Part shown: positions 31,811 through 41,960 of the stretch, piece after piece | Layout: each line of letters begins with the position of its first letter | Numbering within the stretch: position 1 is the stretch's first letter | DNA from: Nothophaeocryptopus gaeumannii | Lineage: Eukaryota > Ascomycota > Dothideomycetes > Mycosphaerellales > Mycosphaerellaceae | NCBI GenBank assembly: GCA_031771865.1 | Contig: JASISA010000040.1 | Span: 124,001 to 188,000, forward strand | DNA: 64,000 bases | Direction of reading: 5' to 3' | Position numbers and translations under genes: made by a program | The notes under the pieces: model-generated | The model's database searches: none | What the model saw: only the letters and a program-made list of their open reading frames with translations | Told to the model about the DNA's origin: nothing

Positions 31811-33123
31811 TCAAAGCTGATCTTCTCGCTCGAGGATTGAGCGGTTGAGATATGTGGGATCGGCAGATGGGATACCAGCAAGATGCAAGGTGAGCTCCAG
31901 ATCGCCTAGCAAGGACTTGATGACGTGGCGAACGCCCTCCTCGCCTCCCAGCGCCAGACCGTAGACGTAAGGACGACCGATCAGGCACATCTTCGCTCCA
32001 AGAGCCATTGCCTTAGCAATATCGGCACCGCATCGAATGCCGGAATCGAAGAAAATGTCAAGCTTGTCTCCTACGGCATCGACGATCCGAGGGAGAACAC
32101 CGAGAGAGCTGACTCCGCCATCGACTTGTCTGCCTCCGTGATTTGATACGACAATGCCTGATATTCCGAGCTCGACGCATTTCTGTGCATCTGCTACGGT
32201 TTGTATGCCTTTGAGGATGATAGGTCCTTGCCAGTGTTGCTTCAAGAAATCAAGGTCTTCCCAGCTGTGGCTGAAGCCCGGAAAGATCGTTTTCGTCCAC
32301 TCTGCGGCAGCTGAATGCAGGTCCTCTTCGACTTCAACACCGTGTCTGGACTTGAATTGTGAGCGGAAGACCGGGTCTGAGAATCCGATCGATACACCGA
32401 TGGAGTCGGATCGAAGGAAGGGGTTGTAGCCATTGTCCATGTCAGAAGGTCTCCACCCAAGGATGTAGGTATCAAGTGTCACGACCAGAGCTGAGAAATC
32501 CCAGGCTTTTGCGCGTGACAGTAGAGAGGCAGTAATGTCATTGTGCTCGTTGCTTGGCCAGTACAATTGATACCAGCGGACACCGTCGCCGTTGGCTTTT
32601 GCAACATCCTCAATACTGGTACTGCTTGCGGTACTCATTATGTATGGAATACCTTCCGCAGCTGCGGCCTTTGCAGACGCCCTTTCGCCCTCAGGATTCA
32701 TGATTTGTTGCACACCTACGGGTGCAATGGCAATAGGGAAAGGGAGTTTCTGCCCAAGTACTGTTGCTGATAGATCTGGGAAAGCCTCGGTTTTTACAAA
32801 TCGCTTCGGTACGATGGCCCATTCGCTGAAAGCTTCGCGATTCCGCTTGGCTGTCTCTCCTTGACCAGCGTTTCCAATAACGTATCCTGGTGTCGCATGA
32901 GCGTGGACATTGATGGCCGTTGGAGCAAATAGGTACCTTTGGTTTCTGCCGACATGCGGAGCTGGGCCTCTTCCTCCCATCTGTGCGGCTGAAAACTGAA
33001 TGGTGGCCGCTCATATTGCAGTCCTTTCTGGTAGACCTTTTGCTCGTATTCGATGGGGTTTGGTGGCGGCTTGGGATGACCACCGGAGCGGTACGCCACG
33101 TCTGAGACGACGTGATAGGACAT
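31811..33123 (-). CDS. FMN-dependent alpha-hydroxy acid oxidase/monooxygenase
   Basis: Exons 32937-33123 and 31811-32886, in phase, 420 aa. The enzyme oxidises an L-2-hydroxy acid; the closest pattern is the lactate 2-monooxygenase-like branch common in fungi. Seen: N-terminal WEEEAQLRMSAETKGYV, IVPKRFVKTEAFPDLSATVL, PIAIAPVGVQQIMNPEGE, STASSTSIEDVAKANGDG, VVTLDTYILGWRPSDMDNGY, and the FMN/substrate block with the active-site His-Arg SNHGGRQVDGG, then FFDSGIRCGADIAKAMALGA and GRPYVYGLALGG. No signal peptide and no cytochrome b2 domain. The intron is 50 nt. It is divergent from a Zn2Cys6 regulator 672 bases away, suggesting shared control. Confidence 0.85.
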
Positions 33124-33795
33124 GTTGGAGTCAAAGCAGAGGAGAAGACTAGAGGCGAGGTGTAGTTCTGAATGGAATGGACGTAAATTGCCAAGATTGA
33201 AGCTCTCATGAACTGCTAAGCGACTACCTTAGCTTCTGATGTCAACGATGAGTGACGACACAGGCTTCGGATGGTGCCGGCTTGTGGTGCTATGCGTTGA
33301 CGATGAAGCATTTCTCATAGTCAGACCTCATATTCTCTCTTGGTGCAGATGAACGTGAAGGCGGCCGTGGCCAAGCGCCGTGTTGAATGTGTTGACACGA
33401 TCGACTGTCGCTGGAAGATTCTGTGAAGGACGCGAAGTGAAGAGAAGTAGTTCTAGATCTGCAACAAACATGCTTGGCAAGTTCAGCTGGACCTCACCTC
33501 GCCAACAACAACAATCCTCTTCCATCTCTTGGCCATCAACTCTTTGGTGCACGAATCAGCCGCTGTTTGAATGACTGTCGTACACTCGCTGCATTGGCGA
33601 CATCGGCTTCTTCGACCATATGGTGTTTGGACTTGAATGAACTCAATACTCCGCTCCCTCCAGATATGTCAGCCGTGCCGCTTACCACATGCGTACAGGA
33701 TGGGCGGTGGTCTTTGAATGTTTCCGACTTCGTGCATGACTTATTGCCATACTTTCTTCTCACAACGAATGTGACGAGAAAAACACGCAAGCAAC
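33124..33795. promoter_or_regulatory. divergent promoter, FMN oxidase / Zn2Cys6 regulator
   Basis: 672 bases between outward-facing starts. Open frames here are not supported as protein. As a shared upstream region of a regulator and an enzyme it is the obvious place for a binding site of that regulator; no CGG-inverted pair was identified by eye. Confidence 0.35.
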
Positions 33796-35467
33796 ATGAG
33801 GCCCCCTCTTTCGTGTCAGAACTGCCGGATGCGAAAGAAGAAATGCGATCGAGGCTACCCAATCTGTGGCTACTGCCTTAAGTATGTACTCTGTGCGAAT
33901 GTCAGAGTCACGAGCTGACCACGATGTACAGGACGCACGACCAATGTAGCTACCGAGCAATTACCAAGTCCAAGAGTAGCACCAAGCGCTCACCACAAGT
34001 GGAGTCCCCAACCCTTGCCCTGCGAGCAGACACTGCTCTATCACCGTCTTCTGCGGTCGCTGCAAGGTACCTTGACTATGACCTGGCCAGCGCCAAGTTT
34101 TCGATTCCGGCGAGATTGGACCGCTCGGGAGCTTCTGGCCTTCGAAGCACCTTGCTCTCGGGCGTCGAAATCGCCAAGAGCGTATCATCTTTCCTCGAAT
34201 GTATCGACCCTTGGTTTTCTTTCATTCCGCACTCTAAACTTCATCGATATGCGCTTACATCGGAAGACACCCTTCGATCTACAGATGTCTTGCTTCTGGC
34301 CTGCTTGCACCTCTTGAGCAATCCGGTCGGGGAGGATGGTCCGGTATCCGAACGCTATCTGGCTGCGAAGTCAGCATTGATCCACATGGAAGTGAGTGGT
34401 GAGCTAACTCACATGGTAATGCAGAGTACGATATTGCTCTTGCTGTATGAGTTCGGTCATGGAGTGTATCCCTCGGCATACATGACCCTTGCTACATGCA
34501 GCAGATTGCTTAGCGTTCTTCGCATCAGTGAAGGCACGCAAAGAGAGCAAAATCTATCATGGATCCAAGTAGAGTCTAGAAGAAGAGCTTGGTGGTCTGT
34601 TTACGCTATGGAACGGTATGCTGCTAAGTGTGATATCGCCAAGCAGCTAGACTCTAATACCTTGACAGTGTCATGGCGCTTGGCTACTCTGACACGCCAT
34701 GGCTGCTGGAAGACCCGGGACCAGATGCGATTCTGCCATGCGACAATGACTCCTGGAGAAAAGGTGTAAGTTCAAAAGGTGTTTGAGCCACCACATGTAA
34801 GGTCTAACTCTGCCAGGAAACGCCACTGAGCGAGCCCACAACCCTGTCATCGCCCCTGACGAGCGGCATGGGCATCTTTCGACTTGTGGCGCACACAGCA
34901 CACCTGCTCGGCCGAGTAATATGTCATATACAAGAGAAAGCGATGGCTTATGAGGCTCACGATGAAACGACGGCGCAGCTCATCCGCACAATATCGGCGC
35001 TTGTAGCGGTTTTAGAGATGGAGGCATCCATGTCCCTCTTAGCAGTGGGAGTACCACGCAGCATTCTTTACACGTCAGTATCACCTTACTCATTACTACT
35101 GCATGAAGCTGACCGCGACAGTGCCGCCTTATTACTGTACTCGAAAACGAGCGTCAACGGTGCTATCATGGACTACGATTTGCAGAACATGAGATCCCAG
35201 GCAGCCGAGACATTCCTCGAACGGGCTCGAATTTGGAACTTCAATCAAGCTAGCCCTGGGAAGTCCGACGGCTGGCAAGCAGCTCATCCATTTCTGCTGG
35301 CTTGGGCATATCATGCTTTCCAGTACTACAGGATGCTGTACAACACCTGCGGGAGAACCGAGCACAAAACGGCAGTGGTGGAGATTCAGCAGACTCTGAA
35401 GAATTTGAATGAGAAATGGCGGATCGCTGGTGAATCATCCATTTCTGCTCGCGGAGATCAAGTCTGA
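33796..35467 (+). CDS. Zn2Cys6 fungal transcription factor (31-38 kb block)
   Basis: Exons 33796-33881, 33932-34615, 34669-34765, 34817-35073 and 35122-35467, all in phase, 489 aa. The binuclear zinc cluster is at the very N-terminus: CQNCRMRKKKCDRGYPICGY with the sixth Cys (THDQC) supplied after the first intron. The rest is a helical regulatory domain of the fungal-specific type (LLACLHLLSNPVGEDG, RRRAWWSVYAMERVMALGYSD, then several hydrophobic helices). The last intron (48 nt) is a multiple of three without stops and is easily missed. Nuclear DNA-binding regulator; the targets are probably neighbouring oxidoreductases, by position only. Confidence 0.82.
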
Positions 35468-36102
35468 CGACGCTCTAGGTATATATGCTGAGTTGCTGGC
35501 CGTAAGCCAGTGATCAATTTGTGAATTTGGCCCTGATCGGTGGATGTCGCAAGTGGGGAATCACACATCTCCGCGAATTTTTTCCCGCTCTAACAACGCG
35601 CCTCTCATTGCGTGCTCTCAACGGACTTCCAACGACGTGCTTCCATTCCAGATGCACCAAAGCTGTGGATCCCTGGAGCTTGTCACACGCTAAAAGCCGC
35701 TCATTGTCCGGTGGTGGTGCAGCCTTACATAGACCGCTCCGAAACCGCTCAGACGCCGACAGAATGCCTGAGAGGAGGTGTACTCAGCGAAACCATTAGA
35801 AGTCATTCCGGCACCCACTCAGGCTTGTTACTCAGCATCTTTCCCGGCCAAGAAATTGTATAGTACTGTCACCGCTTTGGGTCCGCAAACCGTCCATGAA
35901 TCTTCATGATGGCCGAAAGCAGGCACGAGCTGGACACCCAGAACGCGCTATCAACAATGACACAATGGTTTCAGGTCTCGAATAAAGCTGCTGTCCGCGC
36001 AGCATATAATGCACCGGCCTGTCCACCGACCAAGAAGACATCAAATCGAACATCAGCAACCCACTGGCTAGCATTCAACTATTCTACACGGAAATTTTCA
36101 AG
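35468..36102. promoter_or_regulatory. upstream region of the FAD monooxygenase
   Basis: 635 bases between same-strand genes. Short ORFs only; nothing specific is recognised. Confidence 0.35.
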
Positions 36103-37509
36103 ATGAGCACCTCAAACAACGACCTCCCTAAGTTTTCTGTAGCCGTCATTGGTGGTGGCATTGGCGGTCTCTGCTTGACCATCGGGCTACTCGAACATCC
36201 CAACATCGACGTCCAAGTCTTCGAATCGGCGCACGAGTTCAGCGAAGTCGGCTTGGGCGTCAACGTTGCCCCTAACGCGCAGCGAGCGCTCCATGCCATA
36301 TCTTCGAAGACCTACAAGGCGTACTCCGAAGAAGCCACGGGCAATGGATGGGAGAGCAAAGCCAAGGTCTTCACCACCTGCGTTGCCGGGGTGACGGGTC
36401 CAGATGATGGCAAGATCATCCTTGAGCAGGTCAATGATGTGGGCATGAGAAGTGTACACCGTGCCAAGTTTCTGAACAACCTGGTTCAGTACATTCCGAA
36501 GGACCGCGCACACTTCAACAAGCGCCTGATCTCGATCAAAGAGACTGGAAGCGACAATAAGCTTAGGATCGGGTTTGAAGATGGAACATCAGCCGAATTC
36601 GACTGCGTGGTCGGCGCAGACGGTATTCACAGCAACACACGCAAGATCATCCTGGGCCATGATAATCCCGCGGCGAACCCGAAGTTCACTGGCACAGCCT
36701 GCTTCCGAGCGCTCATCCCGATGGATCGCGCGACGGACAAGCTGGGCGCTGAGTATGCCCAGAATTGTCAGCTTCTCTGCGGCCCAAATGCAGCTATCTT
36801 CTCGTACCCTGTCGAGCATGGAGACTTCTTGAACATCATCATGATGGACTTCAATCATCCGAAGTGGGAGAAGGCTCGCTGGGTTGAGCCAACTACTCGA
36901 CAGGAGCTTGAGCGTATCTTGGCGGGCTGGAATAAGACCGCTGAAGGACTCATCGATGTAAGGGCTCCAATGGGGATTGAAAGGTTGGTTGTGGCTTGCT
37001 GACATACCGCAGTTGATGGGTGAGCACGACTTAACAGCTTGGGCCATGCACGATCACCCCAGCGCACCATACTACAACAAAGGTCGCATCGTCCTCATCG
37101 GTGACGCAGCTCAGTAAGCCCCCGACTCACCCCTCCCACTTTGACCTCTCACTAAACCTCACCCTCTCCTTCCAGCGCCACAACCCCCTTCCAAGGCCAA
37201 GGCGCCGGCCAAGCCATCGAAGACGCCCTCACCCTCAAAACCCTCCTCTCCAACGTCAAATCCATCCCTTCCATCCGCCAAGCTTTCCTCGCTTTCGATT
37301 TGACCCGCCGTGCTCGTACGCAACAAGTAGTCGTGACGAGTCGTCATGCCGGGGAGGTTTATGGTATGAGGGCGGAGAATGTGGGGAGCGATTTGAAGAA
37401 GATGGCGGAGGAGTTAAATGTGACGTATAATTGGATGTGGTATCGGGACTTGGAGGATCAGAATAAAGAGGCGCTGAAGGTGTTTGGGGAGGCGATGGTG
37501 GGGGTTTGA
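36103..37509 (+). CDS. FAD-dependent monooxygenase (salicylate-hydroxylase-like)
   Basis: Exons 36103-36957, 37013-37113 and 37176-37509, in phase, 429 aa. Group A flavoprotein aromatic hydroxylase family. Seen: FAD-binding GXGXXG motif VAVIGGGIGGLCLTIGL (residues 12-28), Glu at the end of beta 2 (VQVFES), the second FAD/NAD motif DCVVGADGIHSNTR (about 168), and the third motif GRIVLIGDAAHATTPFQGQG (about 310), assembled across intron 2, which is strong support for the splice model. No signal peptide, so probably cytosolic. The family includes salicylate, 6-hydroxynicotinate and related aromatic hydroxylases; the substrate cannot be read from the sequence. Context is an oxidative catabolic block. 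Confidence 0.85.
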
Positions 37510-37756
37510 GGGCGCAGGATGGTAGGAATGGGGACTGAAAATATTGCCTGATTAAAGGAATGTCATCGCAAACAGTCGTTTCAGCTCTCCTAGGAGCGTT
37601 ACCTTCTTGAAAGTACCGGCTAAGAAGGAGATGGTAGGGAGTGTGCGTGAGTAAAGAGACCGAAGGCCAATATTTCATTGGCAACTCCAATACGCCTTTC
37701 TTGCATGGGCCAACTGCCCAGGGTCCCTTCGAAGACTTTCATGAGGTGCCTTCTGC

Positions 37757-37939
37757 CTAGTTCATAGCTTTCCGCCTTTCCATCGACGCACCCATACTGT
37801 CTATGAGGTTGGTAATGGCATCTACCACCTCCTGCAAATGCACAATTGTCAGCTTCTGGTTCTTGCTTTCAGCTAGGGCGCGAGCTCCGGTCACAATATT
37901 GCGGATTTTTCGACAGTTCAAGTTCTGTCGATTCACCAA
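37757..37939 (-). pseudogene. fragment resembling the C-terminus of a fungal AAA+ ATPase
   Basis: A minus-strand reading contains VNRQNLNCRKIRNIVTGARA followed by LAESKNQKLTIVHLQEVVDA. This resembles the small helical C-terminal subdomain of fungal AAA+ ATPases (pattern LNGRxIRN...A..LA....L...H...V). The frame stays open upstream to about 38050, but no Walker A, Walker B or sensor motif is present. A Cys replaces the usual Gly of LNGR. It looks like an orphan remnant; a distant exon cannot be excluded. Confidence 0.35.
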
Positions 37940-38423
37940 GTTTCTTACTTCCTTATAGGCATCGCTTGGCCAGCAAATCCACAGGCTTAGTGAGAATTGA
38001 TATCCCTTAGGATGAGTGGTGTTGGTGTGAACACGAGGTGGATCCCAAAGTTTGCAGTCCGTGCTTTCTCGACCTCACCTCAGTTGGCCAACGTCCATGT
38101 TCCTCGCCTTTCGATATGCCATGCGACGCCTCATCAAAGCTGGAGAACAAAGTCTCTTTTCGTACTGCCCGACTCCCACGATCATCTACAGGTAATCGGT
38201 CCATGTCACGTTTGATCTGAATGACGACAATCGCGCCCTAAAGTCGCGTCAGCTTCGATACTCTATTCGACCCGCGTTGGCGCACAGGATGGCACTCACG
38301 TCATCATCTGCCCTCTTCAGAATCTATTACCTCCATCAAAGAACATCGAATGTACTCCAGACTGAGATTGAGTTTATGTGACTGACTACGAGAAACCGCC
38401 CATATCCACCCAATACTTGATAA
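37940..38423. promoter_or_regulatory. upstream region of the GMC oxidoreductase
   Basis: About 480 bases with only short or remnant frames. It presumably holds the promoter of the secreted oxidoreductase. No motif is claimed. Confidence 0.3.
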
Positions 38424-40501
38424 ATGCCCCTTCTGGGCATTGCATTTCTCATTAGCGCTCGACTGGCGATCTCATCAGCATTCGCTCAGCATTGTAAGGT
38501 TCTGATATCGCTCTCCTTTCTCGTTACTTGCGTACAACATCCTGGTCTCACAGCTCTCGCAGCGAAATATTGGTGACGGCATGCAAAGCGCTCTTGCTAC
38601 TTGCAGCCGCAGTTGGCTCCTCTCTCGCAGCACCCCAATATGGACCAAACACACAGTATGTCGTTCCCGGCAACGACTTTGGACTGCCTGGCCAAAACGC
38701 CACCTTCGACTTTGTTGTAGTTGGAGGTGGAACTGGAGGCCTAGCGATTGCATATCGACTAGCGGAGGATGGTACAAAGACTGTGGCAGTGGTAGAGGCT
38801 GGAGGATTCTACGAGGCCGAGAATGGCAACACTTCAGTGGTGCCAGCTTACAACCAGGAATACAACTACATCACGCCAGATTCGCAATGGGATGCGCCAC
38901 TGGTGGACTGGGGGTTCTTGACGACTCCGCAGGCTGGAGCGCAAGGACAGAAGTTTCACTATGGCCGAGGCAAGATGCTTGGTGGGTGGTGGGTCACTTA
39001 ACATATACACTAGTTTCTGGCAAAGCGCTAACTTTTGGACAGTTCTGCTGAGAACGCTATGAATTACAACAGACCGACTGTGGGTTCACTGCAGCAATGG
39101 GCCAATCTTGTCAACGACTCAAGCTACCTTTGGGACAATTTCCTACCATTTTTCAAGCAGTCTACAAACTACACCAACTCGAACACCATAAGAGCTTCGA
39201 ACGCCAGCGTACCTCAAATCACGACTGAGGATAAGAATGGCGGGCCTTTGCACGTATCTTTCCCATACTGGGCCTCACCATTCGCGTCCTGGGCGCAGCT
39301 GGCATTGCGCGAGCTCGGAATCGCCGATGTGCACAGTCTCATCGAAGGCGAGCTGATCGGCTCGCAATATAGCCCGCTCACCCTGAATCCGGAGGATCAG
39401 ACTCGAAGCTCGTCTCAGACATCATTCCTAGATGCCGCTTTGAATAGCAAGAGGACGAACTTGCAGATCTACACCCATTCTCTGGCCAAGCAGATACTGT
39501 TCGACAGCAGCAAGACGGCATCTGGAGTCAAAGTGCAGAGTGGACCCTCGCCACAGTCCTTCATTCTCAACGCTAGAGAAGAAATCATCGTCTCTGCTGG
39601 CGCCTTTCAGTCGCCGCAGCTGCTTATGGTCTCTGGCGTAGGTCCTGCCGAGCAGCTCGCAAAGCACAAGATCTCTGTCATCGCAGACAGGCCTGGCGTC
39701 GGGCAGAATATGTGGGATCACGTTGTTCTCAGTGTTGGTCATCAAGTGGACGTGGAAACATATGGACGATTGATGAACTCAACTCTGTACGATGCAGCCG
39801 TTGCAGCCTATGCCAATCAGCGAGGCATCCTGACCAACGATCAATCCGACTACCTAGGCTGGGAGAAACTACCTGCAGACTATCGAGAAAACTTCACACG
39901 AGACGCAAACGTAGATCTGTCCAAATTCGCCTTGGATTGGCCCGAAGTCGAATACGAAATCTCCATCGCTCCTTTCGGCACACCTCCATTCTCGACTCCC
40001 CAGAAGCCAATCGATGTCGGATACATCCAACCCGTGCTTCTGACTCCGCTCTCGCGAGGCAACATCTCTATCTCGAGTGCAAACACGTCCGATCCGCCAC
40101 TCATCAACCCGAATTGGCTCACACATCCAACCGACCAGCAAGTCGCTGTTGCGACTCTCAAACGAGCGAGAGAATTCTTCAATACCAGTGCCATTGCCCA
40201 GATCCTCATTGGCGAGGAGCTGCTTCCTGGTCGGGATTTGCCTATTAGCTCTTCAGACGAGGAAATCCTGTCGTATTTGCAGGAGAACATTGGATTCAAC
40301 TGGCATGCTAGCTGTACTTGCAAGATGGGTCGGAGGGATGACGACATGGCTGTGGTGGACCCGCAGGCAAAGGTCATTGGTGTGAATAGGCTGAGGGTTG
40401 TTGACGCGAGCGCCTTCCCCTTCTTGCCGCCAGGCCATCCACAAGCGACAGTGTACGCGCTCGCGGAGAAAATCGCTGCTGATATCCTGGCGGGGAGATA
40501 G
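38424..40501 (+). CDS. secreted GMC-family FAD oxidoreductase
   Basis: Main body is certain: exon 38607-38985 joined to 39043-40501 across a 57-nt intron. The frame has no ATG after its upstream stop, so an upstream exon is proposed: 38424-38493 (MPLLGIAFLISARLAISSAF), GTAAGG donor, acceptor TTGCAG before 38607; total 635 aa with a signal peptide. Alternatively an unseen exon feeds into the hydrophobic stretch CKALLLLAAAVGSSLAAP. Seen: FAD motif FDFVVVGGGTGGLAIAYRL, VVEAGG, GKMLGGSSAENAMNYNRP (GMC signature 1), SAGAFQSPQLLMVSGVGP (signature 2), HASCTCKMG, and C-terminal RVVDASAFPFLPPGHPQAT with the active-site His pair region. Several N-glycosylation sequons fit secretion. Family includes aryl-alcohol and glucose oxidases/dehydrogenases; the substrate is open. 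Confidence 0.75.
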
Positions 40502-40576
40502 AGAGCGCCTCGGAGCCTCAATGTCACTTTTCTCTGCAGAGATGATTCCGCAGCTTCCAATACGTCGTCCTCGCCT

Positions 40577-40828
40577 TCACTCCCACCTCATACTCACCCC
40601 ACAACACCCCAGTGGCGCCGTCCCATCCATAGCTGTATGCCCACACATAACCCACTTCCCCTCCCTGGCATCCTTCCTCCACTCAAAAGCACTAACCGCC
40701 TCCTGACTAATCTTCTCTCTCCCACACCTTACTTTCAATAAACACCATACCGTCGCATGCCCTTTCCTCCCTTCCTCAGTCTTCACCTCCCTATCTCCAT
40801 CATGAATCGTCGCATGATTGATAAGGTG
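40577..40828 (-). pseudogene. fragment of a small conserved-looking protein
   Basis: An open minus-strand stretch bounded by TAG upstream reads HLINHATIHDGDREVKTEEG, GHATVWCLLKV, EAVSAFEWRKDAREGKWVMC and GHTAMDGTAPL. This has the look of the C-terminal half of a small alpha/beta protein (a SnoaL-like fold was considered). No N-terminal exon was found in the 350 bases upstream. A GTGAGT after the last conserved residues could be a donor. It ends 75 bases from the GMC gene in convergent orientation. Treated as a remnant; family not assigned. Confidence 0.3.
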
Positions 40829-41172
40829 CTACTAGATTGAGGCTCGATGGGCTGATGTCACGAAGCAGACCCTGGCGCGGTGAAGTTGTGTCTTGGCCTG
40901 GAGTATCGCCGAATTCAACAGCCAACTGCGAGCGTCCTGAAACACCTCGGGTTGCACGAATGGATCACCAAGGCATCTTCCACGAGGTCTTGTAACCCTG
41001 AAAAGCTTTGCAGGTACTCAATCCGTTCAAAGTGCATAAGAGGGCTGTTGTGGAGCTGTTCTGGCTCACTGAGGGCATTCCGCAGTTGAAACCTGCGGCT
41101 TGGCAACATGAAATAAGGGCCGCTTGAGCCTCACGCATAGGGTAGCAAAGACTTTGACTGCGCTTGTCGACA
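40829..41172. other. intergenic between two remnants
   Basis: 344 bases with short ORFs only; nothing recognised. Confidence 0.3.
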
Positions 41173-41960
41173 CTAGAACAAGAAGCTCTTAATCGCCTTC
41201 CCAACTCCATCTGGATCCTCAAAAACGTGCCAATGCCCCACATCCTTCAAGATCTCAGCCTTGGCATTCTTCATCTCGCAGGCAAGCTTCTGGACATGAG
41301 CTGGAGGCGAAATCTTGTCTTCGTCACCGGTAATCAAGAGTGTCTCAATGTTCTCACTCAGCTTCTGGAAGTTCATATGCAGGTTTCGTGCGCTTGCTAG
41401 GGCTGTGCGGCCCTTGGCATAGCCTTCTGGATCTTGCGAGAGGAGACTCATCTAAACCGTCGTGAAGGCAACTGAGCGGTCTGCCTTAGTCTTCGAAGAT
41501 GTGGCATTGATAACGACGGTCTGCGCGACATTGCGCATGCCTTCTTTGCGAACGGCAGCTGTCGCTTGGTAATCACCTCACGTGAGAGCACGTGAAAAGT
41601 CTTGGCATTCTGAAGACTCTTCAAAACACGGATCTGCCTTCTTTAGATAGGCATATCAATACATTATTAATTGATCTACTTAAGAACTATGCTACCAATC
41701 TAGTAGACGATAGCAGCTGCTCGCTGGATGCTATCCTCTGCGCCGGCTGCTGGCAGTGGACAAGGAGCTGGGCCGATTAGGATCAACCGCCGGACGACAT
41801 CAATGTTGGCCTGAGCATGGCGCTGACAGCCTCCAGGGATAGTAGTCGACTCCATAGTGTGAGATGTGACAGAGTACGCGTGTCGACATCCAGGTGGCCG
41901 GCAGATAATGCAGAGCTTTGGCGGCCGAGATTGCAGCTGGCAGTGGTGGACACTCCACAA
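41173..41960 (-). pseudogene. broken alpha/beta hydrolase (enol-lactonase-like)
   Basis: Two collinear minus-strand pieces. N-terminal piece (to about 41713): VVRRLILIGPAPCPLPAAGA after SHTMES, which sits where the nucleophile elbow GHSMG should be, so the catalytic Ser is gone. C-terminal piece (from about 41566): AAVRKEGMRNVAQTVVINAT, an in-frame TAG at 41452-41454, then MSLLSQDPEGYAKGRTALAS, LLITGDEDKISPPAHVQKL (acid Asp region) and DVGHWHVFEDPDGV (catalytic His). About 146 bases separate the pieces, flanked by near-identical 12-13 bp direct repeats. Upstream of 41960 the similarity fades. Damage is therefore triple: lost nucleophile motif, insertion, and nonsense codon. The family (3-oxoadipate enol-lactonase-like) fits aromatic catabolism next door. 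Confidence 0.65.
41567..41712. mobile_element. about 146-bp insertion, MITE-like
   Basis: The segment interrupts the hydrolase between direct repeats GCAGCTGTCGCT (41555-41566) and GCAGCTGCTCGCT (41713-41725), which differ by one base. Near its ends lie TTGGTA (41566-41571) and its complement TACCAA (41695-41700). The inside is AT-rich on one side and holds two CACGTG palindromes (41579-41584 and 41590-41595) on the other. No coding capacity. A non-autonomous TIR element is the simplest reading, but the inverted ends are short and the repeat could also be a local duplication. Confidence 0.4.

Noticed and set aside
39880..40560. Minus-strand ORF of 226 codons
   Set aside because: Antisense to the C-terminal half of the GMC oxidoreductase.
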